From Massilia sp. Bi118 (GTDB taxonomy: Bacteria; Pseudomonadota; Gammaproteobacteria; Burkholderiales; Burkholderiaceae_D): a stretch of 64,000 nt of DNA. Below, in pieces: positions 45,615 through 55,049 of this stretch. Location: assembly GCF_918697865.1 (NCBI RefSeq), contig NZ_CAKKMV010000012.1, positions 142,161 through 206,160 on the forward strand. Reading direction: 5' to 3'. Under the pieces are notes generated by a model, which made no database searches, was not told the DNA's origin, and saw only the letters and a program-made list of their open reading frames with translations. The position numbers and the translations under genes are program-made. Each line of letters begins with the position of its first letter. Position 1 is the stretch's first letter.

Positions 45615-47096
45615 ATGCAGAACCTGACCCTTTACCTGTATACCTCGCTGCCTTTCATCATCGTCGTGCTGCTGTGCTTGCTCATGGTGATCGGCGCCGG
45701 CGTCGGCATGGTGCGGCCGCGCTGGCTGGCCTACGGCTACATGCTGGTCTTCTTCCTGATGAACTCGACCAGCTATGGCTCGCTGTCGACCATCTCTTCG
45801 CCCGGCATCTATACGCGCGGCTCGGGCATGCTGCTGTTCCCGCTGCTGTTCTGGATGATGCTGGCCTTCTGGTGCTGCGCCCGCGTGTCGGCCACCTTCC
45901 AGGGCTATCCGGCGCCGCCCTGCAACCTGCGCTCCTGGTTCCTGGCCTGGTTCCTGTTGCTGATCGGCCATCTCGCGGTCGGCCTGTTTGCGGACGTCAA
46001 GCTGCAGGACATCCTGGCCGTGTCGGGTTTCTCGAACGTCATCTGGATGGCGCCGCTGATCTCGCTCCTGCTGCTGTGCTTCCGCACCCGCGAGGACGCG
46101 ATCGAGCTGTCGCGCTTCATCATGCTGGCCGGCCTGGGCCGGGCCATGTTCGGCCTGGCGCGCTGGGCCGCCTTCGGTGGCGACCCGAACAACGTGTACG
46201 CCAACATGAATGCGATCAAGATCAAGCTGACCTTCTTCGACATCAACGACAGCCTGCTGTGCACGGTCGCCTTCGCGATCGCCGCGGTCAACCTGTTCCA
46301 GATCGTCAAGACCCAGCGCTCGGCCTTCTGGCGCCTGGTGGAGTGGGCGACCCTGGGCGCGACCGCCATCTGCGTGGTGCTGTCCTACCGCCGCAGCGCC
46401 TGGATCGGCTTCGTGCTGGCCTTCCTGATCATCATGATGCGCTTTCCGATGCGCCGCCGCATTCACATGATGGCGCTGGGCGCTCCGGTGGTCGGCGCCG
46501 GCCTGCTGTATGCGGCGCTCAAGCGCCTCGGCCAGACCAAGGGCGCGGGCCATGGCCTGTCCAGCCTGTTCTTCGACATGCAGTCGCACCGTTTCGGCGC
46601 CGAGAGCGAGCGCGTGATGGAGCTGAAGTTCGCGCTGGCCGACTTCATCTCGCATCCTTTCACCGGTATCGGCACCTGGGGCCGCTACACCGGCTACCAG
46701 CAGATCTCCTGGCAGGCGAATCCGGACGGCGGCCTGTTCCTGCACAGCGGCGTGCTGCACATCGCCCTGAAAGCCGGCCTGCCGGGCCTGATCCTGCTGG
46801 GCGGCACCATCTGGGCCTTCTGCGTCTTCGCGCGGCGCGCCCTGCGCACGGTTTCGCCCGAGGTGCTGGGCCTGGCCACCGCCGGGGCGGCGGGGCTGGC
46901 CTTCATGCTGCCCGACCTGCTGGTCGGCACGCCTTTCCCGCAAGTGCGCACGACCCAGATGCTGGCGATCTGCCTGGCCCTGCCTTACGTGGCGATGGCC
47001 GTGTGCCGCGCGCAGTCGGCCGTGGAAGTGGCGGCGGAGAGGAAGAAGCGCCACCACGTCAAGCTGGTGCCGGCGCAGGTGGCGGTTCGAGGTTAG
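45615..47096 (+). CDS. O-antigen ligase/Wzy-type polymerase
   Basis: 493-residue inner-membrane protein with about ten to twelve helices and one large periplasmic loop. The motif LSYRRSAWIGF and the loop end FTGIGTWGRYTGYQ match the Wzy_C/O-antigen ligase fold. In this locus it is the best candidate for the polymerase that joins repeat units at the outer face of the inner membrane, although ligase and polymerase cannot be told apart by sequence. It starts 9 bp after epsI. Confidence 0.8.
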   Translation: MQNLTLYLYTSLPFIIVVLLCLLMVIGAGVGMVRPRWLAYGYMLVFFLMNSTSYGSLSTISSPGIYTRGSGMLLFPLLFWMMLAFWCCARVSATFQGYPAPPCNLRSWFLAWFLLLIGHLAVGLFADVKLQDILAVSGFSNVIWMAPLISLLLLCFRTREDAIELSRFIMLAGLGRAMFGLARWAAFGGDPNNVYANMNAIKIKLTFFDINDSLLCTVAFAIAAVNLFQIVKTQRSAFWRLVEWATLGATAICVVLSYRRSAWIGFVLAFLIIMMRFPMRRRIHMMALGAPVVGAGLLYAALKRLGQTKGAGHGLSSLFFDMQSHRFGAESERVMELKFALADFISHPFTGIGTWGRYTGYQQISWQANPDGGLFLHSGVLHIALKAGLPGLILLGGTIWAFCVFARRALRTVSPEVLGLATAGAAGLAFMLPDLLVGTPFPQVRTTQMLAICLALPYVAMAVCRAQSAVEVAAERKKRHHVKLVPAQVAVRG

Positions 47097-47102
47097 CCGA
47101 GG

Positions 47103-48632
47103 ATGAACCTGAGCCTGCTGCGTAACGCTTTTTCCAACCTGCTCGGCGCCATGATTCCGGCCCTGGTTGCCCTGGGGACGGTTCCGCTCGTGGTCAAGGG
47201 ACTCGGCGACGCCAACTACGGTGTGTATTCGCTGGTCACCGCCATCGTCGGCTATTTCGCCGTCATCGACATCAACGTCACCGCTGGCTCCGTCAAGTAC
47301 ATCGCCGGCTTCAACGCGAACCGCGACAAGCCCGAGGAGCGCGAGCGCATCAACGAGACCGTGTTCTTCGGCCTGTCCGTCTACACCCTGCTGGGCGTGG
47401 CGGGCGGCCTCGGCCTGTTTTTCGGGGCGCATTTCTTCGTGACCCGCGTGTTCACGGTGGCGCCCGGCCTGGTGGAGGAGGCGACCAGGACCCTGCAGCT
47501 GGCGGCGCTCGGCTTCTTCCTCGGCCAGCTGCAGAGCTACCTGCAGAGCATTCCCCAGGCGCTGCTGCGCTACGACATCGCCAGCCGCGTCGAGATGCTG
47601 TTCGGCACCTGCGTGCCGCTGCTGACGGTGGCCGTGCTGATGCTGGGCTATGGCCTGTTCGAAGTCATCCTGGTGCGGGTGGTGGCCAGCGCCATCAACT
47701 GCGTGGTGCTGTGGCGCGCCATCCGCCGCCTGCTGCCCGACCTGGCCTGGCGTACGCCGGGGCCGGCGATCCGGCGCGGCCTGCTCGGCTTTTCCGCCTA
47801 TTCCTTCCTGAGCCGCTTCGCCACGCTCTCGTATGCCTATGCGGACAAGCTCATCATCGGCGCCCTAGTGGGCGTGACCGGCCTGGCTTACTTTACGGTG
47901 GCCTCGACCCTGGCCAACCGCGTGCTGGGCCTGACCTTCCGCCTGTCCGGCGTGTTCTTCCCCGCCACCAGCGCCCTGGCCGCGCGCGGCGAGCTGGAAT
48001 CCCTGCGCATGCTCTACCTGAAGGCCAGCCGCTATGTGGTGTTCCTGAACGCCTCGGTGCTGGTGCTGGTCTCGGCGTTTTCGTACCAGATCCTGTTCTA
48101 CTGGATGGGGCCGCAGTTCGCGCGTGCCGGCCAGGTGGTGCTCTCGGTGATGGCGCTGTCGCAGTTCATCGACTCGCTCACCAGCCTGCCTTCGCTGGTC
48201 AACGACGGCATGGGCCATCCGCGTTATTCCGGCATGTTCGCGCTGGCGCGGGCGCTGGTCGGCCTGGTGCTGGTCTGGCTGGGCGTGGACGGCTGGGGCA
48301 TCGCCGGCGCCGCCTGGGGCCACCTGATCGCCTCGATCCTCCTGACCAGCAGCTTCCTGGCCGCGGTGCACGGCCGCACCGTGCCGGCCCGCCTGGCCGA
48401 CCTGCTGCGCCGGGCCTATCTGCCCAGCGTGTTCGGGGTCGGGCTGGTCGCCATCGTGGCCGGCGCCGGCAACCGCCTGTTCGACCGCGGCCCGCTCGAC
48501 CTGGTGCTGCTGGTACTGCTGACGATGGCGCTGCTGTTCGCCTGGGGCGCCCTGTTCGTGATCGAAAAGGACGACAAGATTCTCGCCTGGTCGCGCGTGA
48601 AAGGATTTTTATCGATGAGGAAACCTGTGTGA
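47103..48632 (+). CDS. Wzx-type oligosaccharide flippase
   Basis: 509-residue polytopic membrane protein with about 12-14 helices of the MOP/polysaccharide-transport family (GTVPLVVKGLGDANYGVYSLVTA at the start). It probably flips the lipid-linked repeat unit to the periplasmic face, feeding the Wzy-like protein encoded just upstream. Its stop overlaps the GTG start of the next glycosyltransferase. Confidence 0.87.
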   Translation: MNLSLLRNAFSNLLGAMIPALVALGTVPLVVKGLGDANYGVYSLVTAIVGYFAVIDINVTAGSVKYIAGFNANRDKPEERERINETVFFGLSVYTLLGVAGGLGLFFGAHFFVTRVFTVAPGLVEEATRTLQLAALGFFLGQLQSYLQSIPQALLRYDIASRVEMLFGTCVPLLTVAVLMLGYGLFEVILVRVVASAINCVVLWRAIRRLLPDLAWRTPGPAIRRGLLGFSAYSFLSRFATLSYAYADKLIIGALVGVTGLAYFTVASTLANRVLGLTFRLSGVFFPATSALAARGELESLRMLYLKASRYVVFLNASVLVLVSAFSYQILFYWMGPQFARAGQVVLSVMALSQFIDSLTSLPSLVNDGMGHPRYSGMFALARALVGLVLVWLGVDGWGIAGAAWGHLIASILLTSSFLAAVHGRTVPARLADLLRRAYLPSVFGVGLVAIVAGAGNRLFDRGPLDLVLLVLLTMALLFAWGALFVIEKDDKILAWSRVKGFLSMRKPV

Positions 48633-49840
48633 AGATCCTGATGGTTTCCGAAGACTTGCCGGGCGCCCAGATCGGCGGCCTGGGCAAGCATGTGGTCACC
48701 CTGTCCAACGCCCTGCTGGAGCAGGGGCACGACGTCGACATCATGGGGCGCAGCGACCGCTGTCATGCGGACAGCAGCAAGGAGATCGGTTTCAACGGCC
48801 GCCTGCTGCCGGGCTTCGACTTTTCCCGGCCCGGCTGGAAAGAGTCGCAGCTGGGCTTCTTCAACCCGATCAAGCGGCCCTGGTTCGCGCGGAATATCGC
48901 GCGCGCGCTGCTGCGCGAGGCGGCCAGATACGACGTCGTGCATTACCACGGCCATCTGCCGATGGCCGGGCGCTACGTGCCGCGCGACGTGAACTTCGTG
49001 CAGACCCGCCACGACCAGGGCAGCGAGTGCGTGATCCACCTGCGTTTTAAACAAGAACACGTCTGCACGACAATGGATGCGCGCGATTGCGCGGCCTGCA
49101 TCCATCCGACCCCGAACGCGCTGCGGCGTTCCGTCTCCGGGATGGCGGTGCGGCGCTACCGCTCGGAGACCGCGGATTCCTTCTCGCGCCACAAGACCAT
49201 CTTCGTGTCGGACTTCCTGCGCCGGTCTTTTCTCCGCGCAGTGCCGGACGCCGACCTGTCGCGCGCCCGCGTGATCCACAACTTCATCCGCTATCCCTAC
49301 CTGCGCGAGCGCGCCGCCGCCCCTGGCGAGGTGGAGAAGGGCGAGGTGCTGCTGGTCGGGCGCATCGATTCGGGTAAAGGCTTCGGCGAGTTCCTGGCCC
49401 AGGTCCAGGGCTGGCTGCCGGCGCACGCGCGCGTGAGCATCATCGGCGACGGCCCGCTGCGGCCCCGGCTCGAGCAGAAATACGCGGGCCCGCAGATCCG
49501 CTTCCTCGGCTGGCGCGGCTACGACGAGGTGATCCGCATGTCGGCGCGCAGCCATGTGCTGGTAATTCCCTCGGTGTGGGAGGAGCCCTGCGGCACGACG
49601 GTGCTGGAGGCGCTGGCTCTGGGCAAGCAGTGCCTGGCGCTGGCGCGCGGCGGCACGCCGGAGCTGGCGGCCTACCAATACTACGACGGCCAGCTGCAGC
49701 TGGCCGAAACCATGCCGCGCCTGGTGGGGCGGCTGGCCGAGCTGCTGGGATGTGCGCCAGTGACGGTGCCGCTCCCGGCTTCCTTCCCCATGGACGTATC
49801 AAACGCCATCCCCCGGATACTGGACTTCTATGCAGAATAA
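48629..49840 (+). CDS. GT4-family glycosyltransferase
   Basis: 403 residues with the two-Rossmann GT-B fold. The N-terminal GGLGKHVVTLSNALLEQGHDV motif binds acceptor, and the C-terminal GRIDSGKGF, RFLGWRGYDEV, IPSVWEEPCGTTVLEALALGKQ.LA segment with the EPCGTTVLEA motif binds the donor nucleotide. A Cys-rich insert near 133-152 (ECVIHLRFKQEHVC...CAAC) is unusual and may bind a metal. The GTG at 48629 overlaps the flippase stop. Confidence 0.87.
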   Translation: MKILMVSEDLPGAQIGGLGKHVVTLSNALLEQGHDVDIMGRSDRCHADSSKEIGFNGRLLPGFDFSRPGWKESQLGFFNPIKRPWFARNIARALLREAARYDVVHYHGHLPMAGRYVPRDVNFVQTRHDQGSECVIHLRFKQEHVCTTMDARDCAACIHPTPNALRRSVSGMAVRRYRSETADSFSRHKTIFVSDFLRRSFLRAVPDADLSRARVIHNFIRYPYLRERAAAPGEVEKGEVLLVGRIDSGKGFGEFLAQVQGWLPAHARVSIIGDGPLRPRLEQKYAGPQIRFLGWRGYDEVIRMSARSHVLVIPSVWEEPCGTTVLEALALGKQCLALARGGTPELAAYQYYDGQLQLAETMPRLVGRLAELLGCAPVTVPLPASFPMDVSNAIPRILDFYAE

Positions 49841-50600
49841 TACGAACACCAAGCCGACCTTCTCGATCGTCACCTGCACCTGGAACAGCGCCGCCACCCT
49901 GGCCGATACCCTGGCCTCGGTGCAGCGCCAGACCTGCCAGGACGTCGAGCACATCTTCGTCGACGGCGGCTCCACCGACGGCACCCTGGAGCTGATCGCC
50001 GCCTACCCGGGCCGCAAGCGCGTGCTGCGCGACGTCGGCGGTGGCATCAGCCGCGCCATGAACCAGGGGATCGAGGCGGCCACCGGCGAATACGTGGCGC
50101 ACCTGCACTCCGATGACTATTACGCCACCGACGACGTGCTGGCCACGGTGGCCGAGCGCTTTGCCAGGGAGCGGGTCGACTGGGTGTTCGGCAGCGTGCA
50201 GGTGCTGAAGGACGGCGAATTGATCCCGCCGTATCCGGTGCTGCCCTTTACCTACCGCTCGTTCGCCGCCGGACGCGCCTCGGTGCCGCATCCGGCCGTG
50301 TTCATACGCCGCAGCGCCTTCGGACGGGTCGGCATGTTCGACGAAAAGCTGAAGTACGCGATGGACATCGATTTGTGGCTGCGCCTGGGCCAGGTTGCCA
50401 GGCCGGCCACGGTCGACCGCCCGCTGACGGTGTTCCGCGACCACGCCGGCAGCGTGTCCTCGGCCAACAAGATCAAGGCGCGCCAGGAAGAATTCCAGGT
50501 GCGGCGCCGCTACATGCACCAGGCGCCGCTGGCCTTCGGCATCTACTGTTTGCGTTACATGAAACGGATGCGGGCCTTGCGCGCGGAGGCGGCGCACTGA
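49830..50600 (+). CDS. GT2-family glycosyltransferase
   Basis: 256-residue GT-A enzyme. SIVTCTWNSAATLADTLASV at the N-terminus, DGGSTDGT, the DxD-like LHSDD and a later MDIDLWLRL acceptor motif match family 2. It adds one sugar to the cytosolic lipid-linked unit. It overlaps the preceding transferase gene by 11 bp. The gap after it (50601-50924) marks a break in the gene run. Confidence 0.88.
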   Translation: MQNNTNTKPTFSIVTCTWNSAATLADTLASVQRQTCQDVEHIFVDGGSTDGTLELIAAYPGRKRVLRDVGGGISRAMNQGIEAATGEYVAHLHSDDYYATDDVLATVAERFARERVDWVFGSVQVLKDGELIPPYPVLPFTYRSFAAGRASVPHPAVFIRRSAFGRVGMFDEKLKYAMDIDLWLRLGQVARPATVDRPLTVFRDHAGSVSSANKIKARQEEFQVRRRYMHQAPLAFGIYCLRYMKRMRALRAEAAH

Positions 50601-50924
50601 TACAGCTACTTATGGTATTCGTGACAAGTTTGACAAATCGCTCTCGGAGTTTCAAGACTGTCTTTTCAGTGAAAAAACGTACTTGGCATTTTTGAAAATA
50701 TTGCTTCATCAAACTTGTCGTTACGCTCGTTGGATTTTCGCGATGGACGAGAAAAATCTTTGATTTCTAAGGGAAATTTTCCGCAAGTCAATTGATGTGC
50801 GGTACTATTATTCGTGATCGGACAGCGCTTTTCACTCGCAAGAGCGCGCGTCGCCGAATACGCCTGGCGCCACGCCGACGGGCCATCTCTTGTAAGTCTT
50901 AGTCAATTTTCTCGGAGCTTCCAC
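50601..50924. other. 324-bp AT-rich gap with an inverted repeat
   Basis: No gene is visible. GACAAGTTTGA (50623-50633) and TCAAACTTGTC (50709-50719) are an 11-bp perfect inverted repeat 75 bp apart, and TTGACA (50630-50635) overlaps the left arm. A TACTAT (50803-50808) could be a -10 element for the following gene. The base composition is sharply lower in GC than in the genes on both sides. Confidence 0.5.
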
Positions 50925-53156
50925 ATGAAATTTCATCGGAAAGGTATCGTCCTCGCGGTTGCACTGACGTCGCTGTTCTGCTCGTTCAGTGCGCGTGCCG
51001 ACTGGGCGCAATCCACCGATCCCCTGGTCGTCCAGCCGGCACCGGCCAACGGCCAGGTGCAGGCGCAGAACCCGCCGGGTTTTGCCTGGGCGCGCTACGC
51101 GACCGGCCCGGCCAGCTATGAAATCGAGATCACCCCCGTCGGCGGTTCGCCGGTGAAAGCCACCGTCGACCGTAACTGGTACCTGCCGACCAAGGCCATG
51201 GCGCTCGGCAACTACACCTGGCGCGTGCGCCCGGCCGGTTCGAGCGACTGGTCGAGCCCGCGTTCCTTCGCTATCACCAGCAAGTCGGTCACCTTCGAAG
51301 TGCCGGACAACGCCACCCTCCGTGCGCGCATCCTGGCCAAGGCCCGCCCGCGCTCGCTGCCGTTGACCACCACGCCGTTCTCGACCTGGAATACCGCCAA
51401 GAAGACCGAGCTCGAGCCGTACCTGAGCCGCCTGACCAACGTCGTCAAGCTGCAGGCGAGCGCGCTGCCCGACCTGAGCGATGCGCGCTGGCCGATCGTC
51501 ATCGGCGCCCCGCTGACCGCGCAGATGGCCGCCCAGCAGACCGATGTCCGCAACAAGATCAACGAAGCGACCAGCCAGATGGAAGCCGCGGCCCTGTTGT
51601 GGCGCATCAAGAAGGACCCGATCTACCTGACCGAGGCGATCAAGCGCGGCGACCAGCTCGCCTCCCTGACCCCGAGCGGCCCGACCAGCTACGCCAATCA
51701 GGACCAGGCGACCCGCCAGATCGCGCTCTCGCTGATCAAGACCATCGACATGCTGCCGGGCGACCTCGACGGCGCGCGCCGCAACCGCTGGCTGGACATC
51801 GTGCGCGTCCGCACCAACGAGATGTACAACAGCCTGGCCGGCGACAACGGCCGCCTGGACCAGTTCCCGTTCGACTCGCACGGCAACACGCTGATGATCT
51901 TCATGTCGCTGATCTCGAGCCTGTCGCTGGGCGACATCCCGGACGCGCAGAAGTGGTTCGACTTCTGCTTCCGCGCCTACGTCAACAATCCGTCGCCCTG
52001 GGCCGGCCCGGAAGGCGGCTACGCCAACGGCACCGCCTACGCCGAGTACGCGGCCGCCTACATGGTCGCCCTGTGGGACTCGATCAACCAGGCGACCGGC
52101 GTGAACATGTACGCCAAGCCCTGGACCCTGGGCTTCCTCGACTTCGCAATGATGCTGACCCCGCCGGGCGCCAAGGTCCACGCCTTCGGCGACGGTGCCG
52201 AGACCAAGCCGGATCCGCGCGTGTTCCGCGCTTTTGCACAGCGCATGGTCAACCCGCGCGCCAACTGGTACCAGTCCAAGCTGAGCGGCCTCGAGGATGC
52301 CATGCAGGTGCTGGAAGCGCCGTACCCGATGCCGATCGCCGGCAACACCGTGTTCTCGCCGCCGTCGAACGAAGCCTACTATCCGAGCACCGGCTGGGTT
52401 GCGATCCATAGCGATATCGGCAACACCAACCGCAGCTCCTTCTACTTCAAGTCGAGCCCCTACGGTTCCTTCAACCACAGCCACGGCGACCAGAACGGCC
52501 TGCTGCTGTCGGTGGCCGGCCAGCCGCTGCTGGTCAAGGCCGGCTGGTATGACTGGTACGGCTCGCCGCAATGGAGCGACTGGTACCACCAGACCAAATC
52601 GCAGAATGCCGTCACTTTCGACGGCGGCAAGGGCCAGCTGGTGAGCGGCTACCGCGAGCAGCTGCAGCGCAACGGCAAGATCACCGGCTGGGCGGTGAAC
52701 GGCAACTACGACTATGCCGAAGGCGATTCGACCCCGGCCTACGGTGGCCAGCTGACCATGGCCAAGCGCCAGATCTGGTACATCAAGGGCCAGGATGCGA
52801 TGCTGGTGCGCGACAAGCTGTCGGCGGTGGTCCCGCACACCTACGAGTTCAACATCCACGCCCCGGTGGCGTTCACGGTGGAGAGCCCGTCGAGCGTGAA
52901 GATCTCGGCCGGCGGCCAGTCGGTCTGCCTGCGTGACCTGAACGGCAACGCACCGTTCGCCACCTGGGCCGGCCCGGCCCCGAAAGCCGGCACGACCGAA
53001 GCCCACGGCGCCTTCTACCTGAAGAACGACGGCAAGTCGGTCGGCGAGTTCCTGGTCCTGATGGACGTCGGCTGCAAGCGTCCTGCGGTCAAGATCGCGG
53101 CCAGCGGCACCAGCCGCGCGGTCACGATCGGCAGCCAGACCATCACCGTTAATTGA
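50925..53156 (+). CDS. Secreted heparinase II/III-like polysaccharide lyase
   Basis: 743 residues with a signal peptide (cleavage near SARA). An Fn3-like N-terminal domain (about 25-125, WRVRPAGSSDWSSPRSF), then a helical toroid (about 150-480) and a beta-sandwich domain containing FNHSHGDQNGLLL, the His/Asp motif typical of heparinase II/III enzymes, followed by KSQNAVTFDG. It probably cleaves or trims the exopolysaccharide in the periplasm or outside. The ATG at 50925 has GGAG upstream. It is separate from the preceding run by an AT-rich gap. Confidence 0.83.
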   Translation: MKFHRKGIVLAVALTSLFCSFSARADWAQSTDPLVVQPAPANGQVQAQNPPGFAWARYATGPASYEIEITPVGGSPVKATVDRNWYLPTKAMALGNYTWRVRPAGSSDWSSPRSFAITSKSVTFEVPDNATLRARILAKARPRSLPLTTTPFSTWNTAKKTELEPYLSRLTNVVKLQASALPDLSDARWPIVIGAPLTAQMAAQQTDVRNKINEATSQMEAAALLWRIKKDPIYLTEAIKRGDQLASLTPSGPTSYANQDQATRQIALSLIKTIDMLPGDLDGARRNRWLDIVRVRTNEMYNSLAGDNGRLDQFPFDSHGNTLMIFMSLISSLSLGDIPDAQKWFDFCFRAYVNNPSPWAGPEGGYANGTAYAEYAAAYMVALWDSINQATGVNMYAKPWTLGFLDFAMMLTPPGAKVHAFGDGAETKPDPRVFRAFAQRMVNPRANWYQSKLSGLEDAMQVLEAPYPMPIAGNTVFSPPSNEAYYPSTGWVAIHSDIGNTNRSSFYFKSSPYGSFNHSHGDQNGLLLSVAGQPLLVKAGWYDWYGSPQWSDWYHQTKSQNAVTFDGGKGQLVSGYREQLQRNGKITGWAVNGNYDYAEGDSTPAYGGQLTMAKRQIWYIKGQDAMLVRDKLSAVVPHTYEFNIHAPVAFTVESPSSVKISAGGQSVCLRDLNGNAPFATWAGPAPKAGTTEAHGAFYLKNDGKSVGEFLVLMDVGCKRPAVKIAASGTSRAVTIGSQTITVN

Positions 53157-53158
53157 GC

Positions 53159-53740
53159 CTAGCGCGGCTGGAACTGTTCCAGCCGCGCGCGCATCCGGGC
53201 CGCCAGTTCTTCCTGCAGGCGGTGTTCCGCCGCCGACGCCGCATCCATGCGCTCGCCCTGGCGCTCAGCCTCCTCGAAGTCGTCCTCGTTCGCAAACAGC
53301 GAACGCTCCACCCGCGGATCCAGTTCCCGTGCCCGCTGCGCCAGCCGGAAGATGCTGCGCGCCGCGTCTATCCATTCGCCGCGCGCCTGCAGGCTGAGGT
53401 GCTGGTGCTGCATCTGGGCCTGCAGCGCCGCCATCAAGCCATCCGAGATGTCCTTGCGCTGGTCTTCGGGATGCTCCTCGAGCACCGGCACCAGCTGGCG
53501 GGTCGCTTCGACCAGCCACTGCCGGACCAGCTTCCGGTGTTCTTCCACCAGCGCTTCCAGCGCGGCGATCACGGCCAGCGAGGTCGCCACGCCTTCCATC
53601 GAGGACAGCCTTTCCACCGTCACCACCTTTTCCAGTTCGAGCGCAGTCTGGCGCGCGGCGTAGGCCTGGGACAGGGCCAGGCCATTGCGCTGCAGTTGCA
53701 GCATGAGCTGGATGAGGGCTTGCCGGGGTGGGAGTTCCAT
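53159..53740 (-). CDS. Coiled-coil protein of unknown function
   Basis: 193 residues, almost entirely helical with heptad-like spacing of Leu and a strongly charged C-terminal third (EDDFEEAERQGERMD...). No signal peptide or membrane segment. I do not recognise the family. It is the only minus-strand gene inside the EPS locus, and its stop is 2 bp from the stop of the lyase gene, so it may be an insertion or a regulator of the locus. Confidence 0.55.
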   Translation of the reverse strand: MELPPRQALIQLMLQLQRNGLALSQAYAARQTALELEKVVTVERLSSMEGVATSLAVIAALEALVEEHRKLVRQWLVEATRQLVPVLEEHPEDQRKDISDGLMAALQAQMQHQHLSLQARGEWIDAARSIFRLAQRARELDPRVERSLFANEDDFEEAERQGERMDAASAAEHRLQEELAARMRARLEQFQPR

Positions 53741-53762
53741 AGGCTGTACGCTTGGCTTTTGC

Positions 53763-53781
53763 GTGGGCGGTGTGTGCCCAC
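53763..53781. repeat. Short REP-like palindrome
   Basis: GTGGGC and GCCCAC around a seven-base loop, flanked by ACCCTACG. This word is a frequent extragenic palindrome in many proteobacteria. It lies between the coiled-coil gene and the next glycosyltransferase. Confidence 0.4.
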
Positions 53782-53801
53782 CCTACGTTAGAATCGGCTC
53801 C

Positions 53802-55043
53802 ATGTCGAGTCAACAACCGAACTCCCCGCTGTCGATCGCCTTCATCGTCCGCGATCCCTTGCCGCCGATCCGCGCGGACGTCCTGACCCTGTTCGGCGCC
53901 GAAATGCCGCGCTATGGCGTCCACACCGAGCTGGTGGGGCAGGGCGGCAGCGAGGCGCCGGCGTCGCCCTGGCCGGCCGGCGGCATGCACGTGGTGGGCA
54001 GCCTGCGCTCGCGCTTCGCCAGCATCTGCTCGCCCTTGTGGGACCTGGTCGGCCTGTGGCGCTCCTTGCGCAAGCAGCGTCCGCACTGCCTGCAGGTGCG
54101 CGACAAGATCGCCAGCGGCGTGCTGGGCCGCGTGATGGCCGCGCTGCTGCGCGTGCCTTTCGTCTACTGGATGTCCTTTCCCATCGTCGAAGGCTTCGAG
54201 GTGCGCCGCGACGACATCGCGCGCCAGGAACGCGGCCTCAAGGGACGCCTGAAATGGGCCGCCCACGCGCTGCGGGCCTGGGCCTCGCGCATCGCGATCT
54301 ATAAACTGGTGCTGCCGGGCGCGCGCCACATTTTCGTCCAGAGCGATGCGATGGCCGACTGGCTGGCCGCGAAAGGTTTCGAGCGCGCGCGCATGACGGC
54401 GGTGCCGATGGGCGTCGACGCCGCCCTGTTCGACCGCGCCGCCGTCGCTCCGGTCGAGGACGCGCGCCTGGACGGCCGCCGCGTGGTGCTCTACCTGGGC
54501 CGCATTGCGCAGTCGCGCAAGTCCGATTTCCTGCTGGACGTCGCGGCGCAATTGCGCGAGGCCATGCCCGAGACCCTGCTGGTGATCGCCGGCGACGCCC
54601 CCTCGGACGACGAAATGGCCTGGATGCGCCGCGAGATCGCCGGCCGAGGCCTGGAAGAGCACGTGCTGCTGACCGGCTGGCTGCCCCAGCGCACGGCGCT
54701 CGGCTATGCGGTGCGGGCCGAGGTCGGGCTGTCGCCGATTCCGCGCGGCACCCTGTTCGACGTCTCCTCGCCGACCAAGCTGGTCGAGTACCTGGCGCTG
54801 GGCATCCCCAGCGTGGCCAACGACATTCCCGACCAAAAGCTGGTCGTCGAGCAGAGCGGGGCGGGGCTGTGCGTGCCCATGGAAGCCCGCGCTTTCGCCA
54901 CGGCCACCCTGCAATTATTGAAGGATCCCGAGCAAGCCCGGCAGTTCGGGATGCGTGGCCCAGCGTACGTAAAGGGCCACCGCACCTATGATATTCTCGG
55001 TCGAAATGTTGCAAAAACTTACAAGAAGATCCTGATGGAGTAA
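53802..55043 (+). CDS. GT4-family glycosyltransferase
   Basis: 413-residue GT-B enzyme. N-terminal LSIAFIVRDPLPPIRADVLTLF and QVRDKIASG, C-terminal YLGRIAQSRKSDFLLDVA, and a donor-site segment reading SPTKLVEYLALGIPSVAND. It belongs to family 4 by these motifs. The ATG at 53802 starts the fold; the upstream frame is not coding. It ends 6 bp before the CapK-like gene. Confidence 0.85.
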   Translation: MSSQQPNSPLSIAFIVRDPLPPIRADVLTLFGAEMPRYGVHTELVGQGGSEAPASPWPAGGMHVVGSLRSRFASICSPLWDLVGLWRSLRKQRPHCLQVRDKIASGVLGRVMAALLRVPFVYWMSFPIVEGFEVRRDDIARQERGLKGRLKWAAHALRAWASRIAIYKLVLPGARHIFVQSDAMADWLAAKGFERARMTAVPMGVDAALFDRAAVAPVEDARLDGRRVVLYLGRIAQSRKSDFLLDVAAQLREAMPETLLVIAGDAPSDDEMAWMRREIAGRGLEEHVLLTGWLPQRTALGYAVRAEVGLSPIPRGTLFDVSSPTKLVEYLALGIPSVANDIPDQKLVVEQSGAGLCVPMEARAFATATLQLLKDPEQARQFGMRGPAYVKGHRTYDILGRNVAKTYKKILME

Positions 55044-55049
55044 GCGTGC

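Noticed and set aside
50660..50710. TGGCA...TTGC as a sigma-54 promoter before the lyase gene
   Set aside because: The spacing between GG and GC is 16 bp, not 10.
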